NCBI GenBank assembly: GCA_964517795.1
Contig: CAZFDE010000001.1
Location: forward strand, 53,914-117,913
Direction of reading: 5' to 3'
From: CAZFDE01 sp964517795
GTDB lineage: Bacteria; Planctomycetota; Phycisphaerae; Sedimentisphaerales; Anaerobacaceae
Length of the DNA: 64,000 bases
Positions 8,450 to 19,047 of the stretch are shown here, piece by piece. The position numbers and the translations under genes are program-made. Every line of letters begins with the position of its first letter. Position 1 is the first letter of the stretch. Below the pieces are notes generated by a model. The model was not told the DNA's origin, made no database searches, and saw only the letters and a program-made list of their open reading frames with translations.

Positions 8450-9415
8450 ATGAAAAACGCAATCCTGACAATATGGTTTTGTGCATTCGCTATGACAGCC
8501 GGCGCACAGACCTATTCCATTTACGAAATTCAGTACACCACCGATCCGAATGGCTACAGCCCGCTGGCCGGTGAGGTAATCGATTGCAGCGGCGGGATCG
8601 TCACCCATAAATTCGGCGGCTTTCGCCCCAAGCTGACGATTCAGAATCCCAATTTCCCCGATGGCTGGGGCGCAATCCAGGTCAAGGACTGGCTTACCGG
8701 CTACCCATTCTATAACAAGGCCCAAGTCGGCGATTGGGTGACGCTGTCCAATGTCTATGTCGAGGAATACTACGGCGGCGGAACCACGCTGCAATGCTGG
8801 GGGTCGAATAACCCGGATTTAACGGTCATCAGTTCGAATAATCCCCTGCCCGAGCCGCTGGTGATCGACGCCAACCAGATACCGGCACCGGTGCGGGATT
8901 CATACGGCGATTACTGGGTGATTGACCATCGGGCTGAACAATACGAACACATGTGTCTGACCGTGCAGCGAAATTTCGTGATCGATGTCAATTACGGCAA
9001 GGCCGGAGATAACTATATCCTGCAGGATATCCATCAACCCAATGATGCGAACCATTCGTTCTGGGCGGCCGATTATATGAACACAGATACCATTGGCGAT
9101 TATCATCCTTATGTAGAAATCGGGCGACAGTTTTGCAGTATCACCGGTATTCTCGAACATTATCAGCGGCCCGATTACGGCTGGGATTACTATCAACTGG
9201 TTACCACGGGGACGAGTGATTTTCTGCTTTGGGATATGGACGATGACTGCGATTTCGATTTTCGCGATTACTGTGTTTTAGCATATCACTGGCTGGCGGA
9301 CGGCCCCTGCCAAGACAATGACTGGTGCGGCCATGCGGATATGGATCATGATGATACGGTCGATGGGTTCGACCTGGATATATTCAGCCAACACTGGCTC
9401 AAACAAAATGAATGA
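8450..9415 (+). CDS. Secreted OB-fold-like protein with dockerin-like C-terminus
   Basis: The start is taken at ATG 8450 after AAAGGGTG. The longer frame from TTG 8435 overlaps the previous stop. The product has 321 residues. Residues 1-20 are a signal peptide ending in TAGAQ. The N-terminal domain (YSIYEIQYTTDPNGYSPLAG, CSGGIVTHKF, VGDWVTLSNVYVEEYYGG) has the pattern of the OB-fold associated with extracellular nucleases (ExeM/NucH/YhcR type), but no nuclease domain follows. The C-terminus has two calcium-binding dockerin-like loops (DMDDDCDFDFRD and DMDHDDTVDGFD), each followed by a YHWL/SQHWL helix. The next gene encodes a paralog. Function is unknown. It may bind nucleic acid or glycan at the cell surface. 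Confidence 0.75.
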   Translation: MKNAILTIWFCAFAMTAGAQTYSIYEIQYTTDPNGYSPLAGEVIDCSGGIVTHKFGGFRPKLTIQNPNFPDGWGAIQVKDWLTGYPFYNKAQVGDWVTLSNVYVEEYYGGGTTLQCWGSNNPDLTVISSNNPLPEPLVIDANQIPAPVRDSYGDYWVIDHRAEQYEHMCLTVQRNFVIDVNYGKAGDNYILQDIHQPNDANHSFWAADYMNTDTIGDYHPYVEIGRQFCSITGILEHYQRPDYGWDYYQLVTTGTSDFLLWDMDDDCDFDFRDYCVLAYHWLADGPCQDNDWCGHADMDHDDTVDGFDLDIFSQHWLKQNE

Positions 9416-9436
9416 TTTTGAAAAGGAGAACGAAGG

Positions 9437-10216
9437 ATGAAAAGAAGCAGTTTAGTCATGGCAATGGTGTTCACGGTTTTAGGGCTTTCAGTTCAAGGCG
9501 CTCAACTGTCAATCTATGACATACAGTACACAACGGACGCCAATGGCGTCAGCCCTCATGCGGGCAGTACGGTGGACTGCAGCGGCGGGATTGTCATTCA
9601 GAAATTCGAGGGCTTTCGCACCCGACTATTTCTCTACGATCCGGCCTACTCAACCGGCTTCGGAGGGCTGGTGGTGAAGGATTTTACCGGCAGCGATGCC
9701 TTTGCATCGGTCGATGTCGGCGATTGGGTCAATATCGGCAATTCGCTGGTCGAAGAATTTCGCGGCATGACGCAGTTGGCCTATGACAGCAATTCAACCT
9801 TTGGCATTATCGGCAGCGGCAGTGTCCCCGAACCCATCATTGTCGGCGATGCACAATTTTCAGAGCAGTATGAGGCGATGATGGTCCAACTCAATGATGT
9901 GACGATCACCCAGCGGGATTTGGGAAAAGCCGGCGATAATTATAATCTGCATAACACTAACGGTGATTACTGGGCGGCCGATTATATGAATGTTGACGCT
10001 GAAGGGTATTATCACGAACTGTCCAAAATCGGTAAGCATTTTGAAAGTATCAGCGGACTGTTGGAGCAGTATACCAACGATACATGGGATTACTACCAGA
10101 TGATCACCCTGTCGAATGACAGTTTTGTCGTGCCCGAACCGGCCACCGTGGCGCTTATGCTCGCCGGCTTTCTGGTTTTGCGAAAAAAAACTGGCCAAAC
10201 GGCCAAAAAGATTTAA
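9437..10216 (+). CDS. Secreted OB-fold-like protein with PEP-CTERM sorting signal
   Basis: This 259-residue paralog of the preceding protein has a clear ribosome binding site (AAAAGGAGAACGAAGG before the ATG). A signal peptide ends near VQGAQ. The shared OB-fold-like domain follows (LSIYDIQYTTDANGVSPHAG, CSGGIVIQKFEGFR, VGDWVNIGNSLVEEF). The C-terminus is a classic PEP-CTERM tail: VPEP, a hydrophobic stretch (ATVALMLAGFLVL), then basic RKKTGQTAKK. It should be processed by an exosortase, which is not in this window. The pair thus shares a domain but uses different C-terminal sorting. It is cotranscribed, by spacing, with the formate dehydrogenase and cofactor genes, which is unexpected for surface proteins. 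Confidence 0.8.
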   Translation: MKRSSLVMAMVFTVLGLSVQGAQLSIYDIQYTTDANGVSPHAGSTVDCSGGIVIQKFEGFRTRLFLYDPAYSTGFGGLVVKDFTGSDAFASVDVGDWVNIGNSLVEEFRGMTQLAYDSNSTFGIIGSGSVPEPIIVGDAQFSEQYEAMMVQLNDVTITQRDLGKAGDNYNLHNTNGDYWAADYMNVDAEGYYHELSKIGKHFESISGLLEQYTNDTWDYYQMITLSNDSFVVPEPATVALMLAGFLVLRKKTGQTAKKI

Positions 10217-10248
10217 ACTGTGCATGAAAATATGATCAGGGGAATAAC

Positions 10249-10863
10249 ATGAATAAAAAGTCAGTGATACTAATCCTACTGTTTAGCGGACTATGGGGCT
10301 TTAGCGAGGCGGTATTCGGCCAGTGGCTCTATACCAATGATATTGCATACGCCTCAGTTTATCTGACCACAATCGCTCTGCTGATCCTGACCTTAGCGAA
10401 AAATTATCTGCCGCAGGTCTATAGCGCAACCCTAATCGCCGCGCTGGCCCTGCTGTACAAATTTTTTAATACACCGCTGTTTCTATGCCATTCACTGGCA
10501 ATTCTGTGTATCGGGATCAGTTTCGATTCCGTTTTCAGCGTGTTGAAGATCAAAAACCGCCCGCTGGCTTTGATCCTGAGCACTTATGCGGCCTACGCAT
10601 CGTTTGCATTGCTCATCACTTACGGCTTTCGCTATGAGCACTGGGTCTCGGCGGGGATACCCAAAGTGCTGCGCCATATTTTTGTATCCGGCACTATAAC
10701 GGCCGCGATTGCCGGATCGATTGCGGCAATATGGGTTTTTTTGTGTAACCATATCGAATCAAAAAAATGGCCCGATATGGCCCGCTTGGCCCCGTTCGGC
10801 ATTCCGGCCGCACTGGCGATATGGCTGTTTGCATTGGTCATGTATTTTGTCGGGCCGCATTGA
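10249..10863 (+). CDS. Integral membrane protein of unknown function, about six TM helices
   Basis: The 204-residue protein is almost entirely hydrophobic, with helices near residues 5-25, 33-50, 57-75, 78-95, 103-122, 140-165 and 180-200. I do not recognise a family. It starts after AGGGGAATAAC and ends 6 nt before a P-loop NTPase gene associated with molybdenum-cofactor genes. The size and helix count are compatible with a small transporter component, for example an ECF-type S subunit or an ion carrier, but no motif proves this. Its place between the surface-protein pair and the cofactor genes argues for a link to molybdate or cofactor supply only by association. Confidence 0.6.
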   Translation: MNKKSVILILLFSGLWGFSEAVFGQWLYTNDIAYASVYLTTIALLILTLAKNYLPQVYSATLIAALALLYKFFNTPLFLCHSLAILCIGISFDSVFSVLKIKNRPLALILSTYAAYASFALLITYGFRYEHWVSAGIPKVLRHIFVSGTITAAIAGSIAAIWVFLCNHIESKKWPDMARLAPFGIPAALAIWLFALVMYFVGPH

Positions 10864-10869
10864 TGTCTC

Positions 10870-11192
10870 ATGACAGATTTGCCTCGGCTGATATTCTGGT
10901 GCGGGCCCAAGCACAGCGGCAAAACCACAGCCGCCCAACGGCTTATCGAAAAAGTTGAAGCGACCGATATCACCGTTGCCGGCCTGCTGTCATTGTCGAT
11001 TTATGAAAATGATGTCCTGACCGGTTTTGACGGCCTGGACATCCAAAGCGGTGAGCGCTTGCATTTGCTCGATCGAAACAAAACCGGTGGCGGCTTTTCG
11101 TTTACTTCCGCCGGTTTTTCGTTTGCGGAAAAAGCATTATCCCTAACCGATACACAGAATGCCGCTCTGGTCATCGTCGATGAATTCGGGCC
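10870..11192 (+). CDS. THEP1/DUF2478-like P-loop NTPase, truncated by scaffold gap
   Basis: 107 residues are visible before the gap. FWCGPKHSGKTTAAQRL is a Walker A motif, followed by a THEP1-like pattern: TVAGLLSLSIYE, GFDGLDIQSGERLHLL, and a Walker B-like strand ALVIVDEFGP just before the N run. Such NTPases (nucleoside triphosphatase THEP1, DUF2478) occur beside molybdenum-cofactor and molybdate genes. The frame can be drawn through the N run into the downstream MobB/MobA frame, but the true gap length is unknown. I therefore treat the two parts separately. The natural protein would need roughly 60-80 more residues. Confidence 0.65.
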
Positions 11193-11292
11193 NNNNNNNN
11201 NNNNNNNNNNNNNNNNNNNNNNNNNNNNNNNNNNNNNNNNNNNNNNNNNNNNNNNNNNNNNNNNNNNNNNNNNNNNNNNNNNNNNNNNNNNN
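11193..11292. other. Scaffold gap (100 N)
   Basis: A run of exactly 100 N, the usual placeholder for a gap of unknown length. It hides the end of the THEP1-like NTPase gene and possibly the start of mobBA. Confidence 0.98.
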
Positions 11293-12405
11293 TCGATGCT
11301 GATGATCGGCTCGGCCGGATCGAATGTCGGCAAGACTGAACTGGCATGTGCGATAATCCGGAAATTCGCCAACCGTCACCCGATCACCGCGTTCAAGGTC
11401 ACGACGATCAAGGAAAAAGACGGCCAATGCCCGCGCGGCGGCGAGGGTTGCGGTGTCTGCTCATCCCTTGAGGGTAATTTCGACATACGCGAAGAAACAG
11501 ACTCTGAAACCGATAAGGATACCGCGCGGTTGCTGCGGGCAGGCGCAAAAAAAGTCTTCTGGCTGAGATGCCTGCAATCGCATCTTCGCCCGGCACGCGA
11601 TGCCCTGCTGAAAACGATCGAAAAAGATCACCTGATCATCTGCGAATCGAATTCGATGCGACAGGCAGTCCGTCCGGCCGCATTTGTTATGGTCAAAAAT
11701 AATCCCAGCCAATCGCTCAAACAATCGGCACAGGAAGTCGCCCATCTCGCCGATGAGATCCTCATCTCTGAAAATAACGATTTCGATTTGAACAGAATTT
11801 CTATCGCCAACAATCAATGGCACTTCGATCCGCACTTTACCGCATTTATTCTGGCCGGTGGACAAAGCAAACGCATGGGCCGCGATAAGAGTCTGCTGGC
11901 GATAAACGGCAAACCGCTGATCCAGCATATAACCGAACAACTCAAACCGTTATTCCATCAAATCGCAATCAGTTCCAACAAGCCGGAAAAATACAGCTTT
12001 CTCAACCTGCCGGTCATTGCCGACAAAATACCTGACCAGGGCCCGCTGATGGCGATCCTAAGCTGTCTGGAACAATCGAATACACAGTTTAATTTCTTCA
12101 TTGCCTGCGATATTCCTGAAATTGATACTTCATTTATTAAAAAACTTTTAGATCGATGTCCACCGGCTGACATTACGATCCCCACGACAACTGACAACGA
12201 ACCCGAACCGCTTTTTGGTGTTTATCGAAAATCGCTTATCCCGGCCATTGAAAACACATTATCCGAAGGAAAACGGGCCGTACGGGAAGTATTTGATCGA
12301 TGCCGAGTAAGCGATATACCGCTAAAACCGGATAAACCGATCAAAAACCTGAATACTTTACAGGATTTTGATGATTACATTTCACAAACAAATATTCCAT
12401 CATAG
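11293..12405 (+). CDS. mobA: MobB-like GTPase fused to MobA molybdenum cofactor guanylyltransferase (5' end at gap)
   Basis: The first residues after the gap (SMLMIGSAGSNVGKTELA) place a Walker A loop where a MobB-like protein would begin, so ATG 11296 may be the true start. The MobB-like part runs to about 180 residues and includes the Cys-rich insert CPRGGEGCGVC. MobA follows: FILAGGQSKRMGRDKSLLAI (nucleotide-binding signature), then ACDIPEID and a C-terminal VREVFDRCRVSDIP. MobA attaches GMP to molybdopterin to make the MGD form, which the formate dehydrogenase upstream requires. MobB is an accessory GTP-binding protein. The fusion of the two is known in other bacteria. Last gene of the apparent operon. 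Confidence 0.85.
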   Translation, partial: SMLMIGSAGSNVGKTELACAIIRKFANRHPITAFKVTTIKEKDGQCPRGGEGCGVCSSLEGNFDIREETDSETDKDTARLLRAGAKKVFWLRCLQSHLRPARDALLKTIEKDHLIICESNSMRQAVRPAAFVMVKNNPSQSLKQSAQEVAHLADEILISENNDFDLNRISIANNQWHFDPHFTAFILAGGQSKRMGRDKSLLAINGKPLIQHITEQLKPLFHQIAISSNKPEKYSFLNLPVIADKIPDQGPLMAILSCLEQSNTQFNFFIACDIPEIDTSFIKKLLDRCPPADITIPTTTDNEPEPLFGVYRKSLIPAIENTLSEGKRAVREVFDRCRVSDIPLKPDKPIKNLNTLQDFDDYISQTNIPS

Positions 12406-12496
12406 CGGCTTATGAATGTATATGAACGCATAATGTTCGAAGCTGTTTGGTTCTGTACTATTATTTTTATAAATTCGATTTTCACGCTTGAAACCC

Positions 12497-12560
12497 CTTA
12501 TAAAAGCTTATAAGATAACAGTCTTTATCATTGAAAGGCCTGACGCACAGGCCCCCAATG
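12497..12560. promoter_or_regulatory. Two hairpins in the mobA-acs intergenic region
   Basis: CTTATAA at 12497-12503 and TTATAAG at 12508-12514 form a 7-bp inverted repeat with a 4-nt loop. A second hairpin at 12529-12560 pairs CATTG...GGCCTG with CAGGCC...CAATG around ACGCA. Neither is followed by a T run, so they are not obvious terminators. They lie in the probable acs promoter or 5' leader and could be an operator and an mRNA structure. Confidence 0.35.
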
Positions 12561-12618
12561 AAAGTAAATTGTAATCGGAATTTTTGGTAACCTGAAATGA
12601 AAGACCAAGGAGTGTATC

Positions 12619-14598
<1,980 letters not shown>

Positions 14599-14620
14599 TT
14601 AAATACTGAAATATCAGATG

Positions 14621-14657
14621 GCCGGATGCACTTTTAACGTGCATCCGGCTCTTTTTA
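14621..14657 (+). terminator. Rho-independent terminator after acs
   Basis: A perfect 11-bp stem, GCCGGATGCAC (14621-14631) with GTGCATCCGGC (14639-14649), a 7-nt loop, then TCTTTTT. Confidence 0.93.
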
Positions 14658-14673
14658 ATCGAAAGGGACTTTC

Positions 14674-15948
14674 ATGACCGATCAAACATTACCCCAGGAA
14701 GGGACCATTGAAAATCACGGCTGGCGCGTTACCTTTGCCGGCATGGGTATTAATCTTGCTCTTGGCATCCTCTATACATGGAGTGTCATCAGTAAGGCTA
14801 TCCCGGTAGAATGGAATTGGAGTGAAGCGGATAAATCATGGCCATATTCCATTGCATGCTTAATCTTTTGCCTGGTGATGGTACCGGCCGGACGAATGCA
14901 GGACAAGATCGGGCCGCGAATCGTGGCAGCGATTGGCGGTGTACTCGTCGGTATTGGTTTTATAATTGCCAGTATGACCACATCACCCATGGGCTACATC
15001 ATTGGTTTTGGTATCCTGGCGGGTGCGGGTATCGGCTTTGGATACGCCTCAGCAACCCCGCCGGCCGTTAAGTGGTTTCATGCCGCTAAAACCGGTATGA
15101 TTGCCGGTATCGTCGTATCCGGTTTTGGTTTAGCCAGTGTTTATGCCGCACCACTGAGCCGATGGTTGATCGCCAGCTTTGGTATGAAAACCGCAATCAT
15201 GAGTTTAGGGATTGCCTTTCTGATAGTCGTTGTTGTCCTTTCTCAATTATTAAAACCGCCTCCCAAGGGGTATTCACCGGCGGGTACGGTTCCACCGACA
15301 CCGGTACAACCCGGTCAGTCAGTCAGAAAAGAAAATTTTGAGCCCAAAGAAATGCTGGGAACAGTTCAATTTTACATGTTGTGGTTTATGTATGCATGCG
15401 GCTCGGGAGCCGGTTTGATGATTATTGCCAAATTAGCAGCTATTGCCAAAATTCAGGCGTCCACCGAATTAGGTTTTATGCTGGTGGCCATGCTGGCTAT
15501 CGGCAATGGCGCAGGGCGTATTATCGCCGGTATGCTCAGTGATAAGATCGGGCGTAAAACCACCATGTGTATTTGCTTTATTACCCAGGCAGTGCTGATC
15601 TTCTTGTTGTCTCGGGCAACCGAAGGTAGCGCATTAGCCACTGTACCGATCATGGCAATTATGTCCGCATTGATCGGTGCCAATTACGGAGCCAATCTTT
15701 CACTGTTCCCATCGATCACCAAGGACTATTACGGTCTGAAGAATTTTGGAATGAATTACGGCCTGGTCTTTACCGCATGGGGTGTCGGTGGTTTTGTGCT
15801 GGCATTGGTCGCCGGCAAGATGTATGACATCCACAAAACCTTCGATATCGCCTACTATAGTGCGATTACGCTGCTGATCCTGGCTGCAATTATGGTTAAT
15901 TTTGTCAAGCCGCCGCATCATGAAGAAACGGCACCGCAAGTGTCATGA
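14674..15948 (+). CDS. OFA-family MFS transporter (oxalate/formate antiporter type)
   Basis: This 424-residue protein has about 12 membrane helices. The opening GWRVTFAGMGINLALGILYTWSV is characteristic of the OFA branch of the major facilitator superfamily, as are the MFS loop GRMQDKIGPR and the second-half loop SDKIGRKTTM. The family includes oxalate/formate antiporters and related monocarboxylate carriers. Between acs and an AcuC-like gene, and 2.3 kb from formate dehydrogenase operon genes, acetate or formate is a reasonable substrate, but the sequence does not fix it. It starts after AAAGGGAC and has its own downstream terminator. Confidence 0.88.
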   Translation: MTDQTLPQEGTIENHGWRVTFAGMGINLALGILYTWSVISKAIPVEWNWSEADKSWPYSIACLIFCLVMVPAGRMQDKIGPRIVAAIGGVLVGIGFIIASMTTSPMGYIIGFGILAGAGIGFGYASATPPAVKWFHAAKTGMIAGIVVSGFGLASVYAAPLSRWLIASFGMKTAIMSLGIAFLIVVVVLSQLLKPPPKGYSPAGTVPPTPVQPGQSVRKENFEPKEMLGTVQFYMLWFMYACGSGAGLMIIAKLAAIAKIQASTELGFMLVAMLAIGNGAGRIIAGMLSDKIGRKTTMCICFITQAVLIFLLSRATEGSALATVPIMAIMSALIGANYGANLSLFPSITKDYYGLKNFGMNYGLVFTAWGVGGFVLALVAGKMYDIHKTFDIAYYSAITLLILAAIMVNFVKPPHHEETAPQVS

Positions 15949-15973
15949 CACCATAAGGTTTTGAAGTAGATTT

Positions 15974-16006
15974 AAGCCCTGGATCGCATGATTCAGGGCT
16001 TTTTTT
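15974..16006. terminator. Terminator between convergent MFS and acuC-like genes
   Basis: A 12-bp stem AAGCCCTGGATC / GATTCAGGGCTT (one G-T pair) with loop GCAT, followed by TTTTTT on the plus strand. On the minus strand the hairpin follows the acuC stop at 16005 but has only a short A/T flank, so it is best as a plus-strand terminator. Confidence 0.9.
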
Positions 16007-17147
16007 ATGTCAGACCGTGAATAGGAAAGACCGTCGATTTGATCCGGTGAATCGTCTTTTCGATAACGGGATCCACCATTTTTTTCTGCTGCTGTGTTAC
16101 CGGTAATTGGTGGTCTTTGAGTCCCCCCTGCCAGTCGGTGCTTTCGAGCATCACCCCACCCATTCCGACACTCATATCCTGATATTTTTCACCGTCGCAG
16201 AACAGGCTCCATGCCAACGACCATGCCCGGACCGTATTTTCGATGTTATACCCGCCTCCGCCGGTGGCTACGATTGGGACATCAAATCCCATCAATGATT
16301 TAATGACCTCGGCATAGACATTGTTGGTTAGTTTCAGATGCGCCAGCGGATCCTGGGCCAAACCATCCGCACCCAGTTCAAATACGAACACATCCGGCTC
16401 ATATGCATCGATTAACGGCACGATAACTTGGTTGAATACGTTGAGGAATGCATCATCGTATGTTCCCACTGGCAGCGGAATATTGACACAATAGCCTTTG
16501 CCCTCGCCGGAACCGATTTCCTCTTCGAATCCGGTTCCGGGAAACAACATGCGGCCGGTTTCATGGGTCGATATCGTCATTACGTCGCTGCGATCGTAGA
16601 AACACGCGGCCACGCCGTCGCCGTGATGCACATCGATGTCCAGATACAACACCCGCCTGCCGGCGTCGGCGAGCACCAGACACGCTAAGGCTACGTCGTT
16701 CATATAACAAAATCCGGCCGCCCTTTCGGGAAAAGCGTGATGCAATCCGCCGGACGGATTAAACGCAATATCGGCTTTGTGACCCAGTATCAATTCGACC
16801 CCTTTTAAGGTCGCCCCGCAGGCCCATGCCGAATACTCATACATCCCCTTAAAGATCGGGCAATCCGGTGTACCGATGCCCATTTCATAAGCCGCCGGAT
16901 CGAAATTCTCTTTTCGGGCCGCACGTTTGAGCGTGTGCAGATATCGAGGCGTATGATATGTCTTCAATACGATGCGGTCGGCCGGTTTTGGCTCGACCAG
17001 TTTTGCATGAGACCCACCAAGAATGCCCATGGACTTGATGGTTTGATAAACCTGGCCCGCGCGGCTGGTGTTAAACGGACAACCCGCCGGATACGGAAAT
17101 TGTTCCAGTTCGCTGCAATGAATAAATGCCGCTTTCGGAGATTCCAC
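16005..17147 (-). CDS. acuC: Class I histone deacetylase-like protein, AcuC type
   Basis: The 380-residue protein is a zinc-dependent deacetylase of the HDAC/AcuC family. Visible signatures are the paired histidines in GGLHHAFPERAAGFCY, the metal ligands in YLDIDVHHGDGV and FELGADGLAQDPLAHL, and the catalytic-Tyr loop ATGGGGYNIE. The start is GTG at 17147, with AGGAG six bases upstream overlapping the stop of the preceding gene, so translation is likely coupled. AcuC proteins remove acetyl groups from lysines, classically from Acs. With Acs and a GNAT domain close by, that role is plausible here. It is the last gene of a three-gene minus-strand unit. Confidence 0.9.
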   Translation of the reverse strand: MESPKAAFIHCSELEQFPYPAGCPFNTSRAGQVYQTIKSMGILGGSHAKLVEPKPADRIVLKTYHTPRYLHTLKRAARKENFDPAAYEMGIGTPDCPIFKGMYEYSAWACGATLKGVELILGHKADIAFNPSGGLHHAFPERAAGFCYMNDVALACLVLADAGRRVLYLDIDVHHGDGVAACFYDRSDVMTISTHETGRMLFPGTGFEEEIGSGEGKGYCVNIPLPVGTYDDAFLNVFNQVIVPLIDAYEPDVFVFELGADGLAQDPLAHLKLTNNVYAEVIKSLMGFDVPIVATGGGGYNIENTVRAWSLAWSLFCDGEKYQDMSVGMGGVMLESTDWQGGLKDHQLPVTQQQKKMVDPVIEKTIHRIKSTVFPIHGLT

Positions 17148-17156
17148 CAGAGGCTC

Positions 17157-19034
17157 CTAAGATTCGTCATTGTTATTGAGACTGTATGATATGCTGTACG
17201 CTTCGCCGTCAAATTCGGTATTGACATTATACCCTGAATTATAAAAGACATTCAGCATCGGGCGGTTATTCGGCAGCACCTTGGCATAGAATCGCTTCAC
17301 GCCGCGCTGGCGGGCGATCTGGCTGATATAATCGAGCATTAATGAACCCATGCCTTTTTGCTGCCATTCATCCTGAACCACAAAGGCCACTTCGGCGGCA
17401 AGCGTTTTGGGATCGAGAAAATACTGGGCGATCGCGACAATTTCCTCGCCGCCAACACCCGGGACAACGCCCACAATCGCCAGATCCTGGTAGTAATCGA
17501 TATTCGTCAGATGCTGCAAGTCTTTATGTGGAAACTTCATTGTTTGGGTCATATAACGCCTTTGAACCGATTCGGTACTGAGCGAGTAGAGCATTTCCTG
17601 CAGAGCCGGCTCGTCGGTCGGCTTGACCGGACGGAAGAAAATCTCGGTACTGTCCTTGAGAGTCGCTGACTTTTCGAGTTCCTGAGGGTAATGCACTTTT
17701 TCAGTATCGAGTTCAATCTGGTCCTGATAAATATAATTCTGTTTTTTGGCGGCCTGGATCAGTTGCTTTCGGAATTTGGGATGGGCGATATTGATCAGCG
17801 CCAACACCCGTTCACGGATACTCTTGCCGTGCAGATAGGCAATGCCGTATTCGGTAACAACGTAATGTACATCGCCGCGGGTGGTGACGACACCGGCGCC
17901 TTCGGTCAGTGTCGGCACAATACGGCTGATCTGCCCGTCTTTGGCGGTGGACGGCAGCGCGATTATCGCTTTGCCGCCGCGGCTTCTGGCCGCACCGCGA
18001 ATAAAATCGACTTGACCGCCGATGCCGCTGTAAAACTGATAGCCCAGCGAATCGGCGCATACCTGGCCGGTTAGATCGACCTCCAGGCCCACATTGATCC
18101 CCACCATTTTTTCATGCCGACTGATCAAATGCGGATCGTTTACGTATTCGGTCGGGAAAAATTCGAAGAACGGATTGTTGTCGATATATTCGTACAGGCG
18201 TTTCGAACCCATGCAGAAACTGGCGACGATCTTACCGTGATTAAGGTTCTTTTTCGCACAGGTGATCGCTCCGCAATCAATCAGATCGATGATCCAGTCG
18301 CTGAACATTTCGGTATGAATGCCAAGATCTTTTTTATCACGCAAAAATTCGGCCAAGGCTTGGGGGACGCGGCCGATACCGCATTCGATGGTACTGCCGT
18401 CTTCGACCAGTCGCGCGATGTTCTGTCCGATCTGCCGCAGCGTTTCATCGGGCTCGGGTACCGGAATCTCGATCATCTCTTCATCGTGCGGCACCAGCAC
18501 ATCAATCTGATTGACATGAATAAAGCTGTCACCAAATGTTCGCGGCATGTTCCGATTGACCTGCGCGATAACATATTTGGCATTCGATGCGGCCGATTTG
18601 ACAATATCCACCGATACCCCCAGACTGCACAATCCACTGGCATCCGGCGGAGTAACGCTGATCAATGCCACATCGATCGGGATACGCCCGGATTCGAATT
18701 CCATCGGGATTTCCGAAAGAAAAATGGGCGTATAATCACCGATACCGCGTTCGAGAGCATGGCGAACGTTATCGGCGATGAAAAAACTGTTCATTTTAAA
18801 TTTTTCGCGGAACTTCTCATCGACATACGGTGCATCGCCCATGGTCAACAGATGCACGATATGGGCATCGTATATATGTGCGGAATGCTCGACCAGGCTG
18901 CGAACCAGATGCTGCGGCTGAGCACAACCGGTACCAATAAAAATACTGTTACCCGAATGGATCAACTTGATCGCGGCCGGGGCGGTACTGACCTTACCGC
19001 TGTATCGTTGGTTCCAATCAAAATCTTTCATCAT
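17157..19034 (-). CDS. Acetyl-CoA hydrolase/CoA-transferase fused to a GNAT acetyltransferase
   Basis: Started at ATG 19034 (MMKDFDWN), the protein has 625 residues. A GTG at 19064 would add ten residues that overlap the upstream gene. Residues about 10-430 are a CoA-transferase of the acetyl-CoA hydrolase/4-hydroxybutyrate CoA-transferase type (GNSIFIGTGCAQPQHLV, IECGIGRVPQALAEFL, FYSGIGGQVDFIRGAARS, YVVTEYGIAYLHGKS). Residues about 455-620 form a GNAT domain (EIFFRPVKPTDEPALQEML, EVAFVVQDEWQQKGMGSLML with the acetyl-CoA loop, VLPNNRPMLNVFYNSGY). The GNAT could acetylate a metabolic enzyme such as Acs, opposing the AcuC-like product encoded next. The CoA-transferase part would move CoA between acetate and other acids. 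Confidence 0.88.
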   Translation of the reverse strand: MMKDFDWNQRYSGKVSTAPAAIKLIHSGNSIFIGTGCAQPQHLVRSLVEHSAHIYDAHIVHLLTMGDAPYVDEKFREKFKMNSFFIADNVRHALERGIGDYTPIFLSEIPMEFESGRIPIDVALISVTPPDASGLCSLGVSVDIVKSAASNAKYVIAQVNRNMPRTFGDSFIHVNQIDVLVPHDEEMIEIPVPEPDETLRQIGQNIARLVEDGSTIECGIGRVPQALAEFLRDKKDLGIHTEMFSDWIIDLIDCGAITCAKKNLNHGKIVASFCMGSKRLYEYIDNNPFFEFFPTEYVNDPHLISRHEKMVGINVGLEVDLTGQVCADSLGYQFYSGIGGQVDFIRGAARSRGGKAIIALPSTAKDGQISRIVPTLTEGAGVVTTRGDVHYVVTEYGIAYLHGKSIRERVLALINIAHPKFRKQLIQAAKKQNYIYQDQIELDTEKVHYPQELEKSATLKDSTEIFFRPVKPTDEPALQEMLYSLSTESVQRRYMTQTMKFPHKDLQHLTNIDYYQDLAIVGVVPGVGGEEIVAIAQYFLDPKTLAAEVAFVVQDEWQQKGMGSLMLDYISQIARQRGVKRFYAKVLPNNRPMLNVFYNSGYNVNTEFDGEAYSISYSLNNNDES

Positions 19035-19047
19035 GATGATCGCTCGC

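Noticed and set aside
11193..11292. Triple NTPase-MobB-MobA fusion as a certain protein
   Set aside because: The gap length is unknown and an ATG directly after the gap offers a natural MobB start.
12497..12514. 7-bp hairpin downstream of mobA as a terminator
   Set aside because: It is AT-only in most of the stem and lacks a following T run. It is better regarded as an operator-like palindrome.
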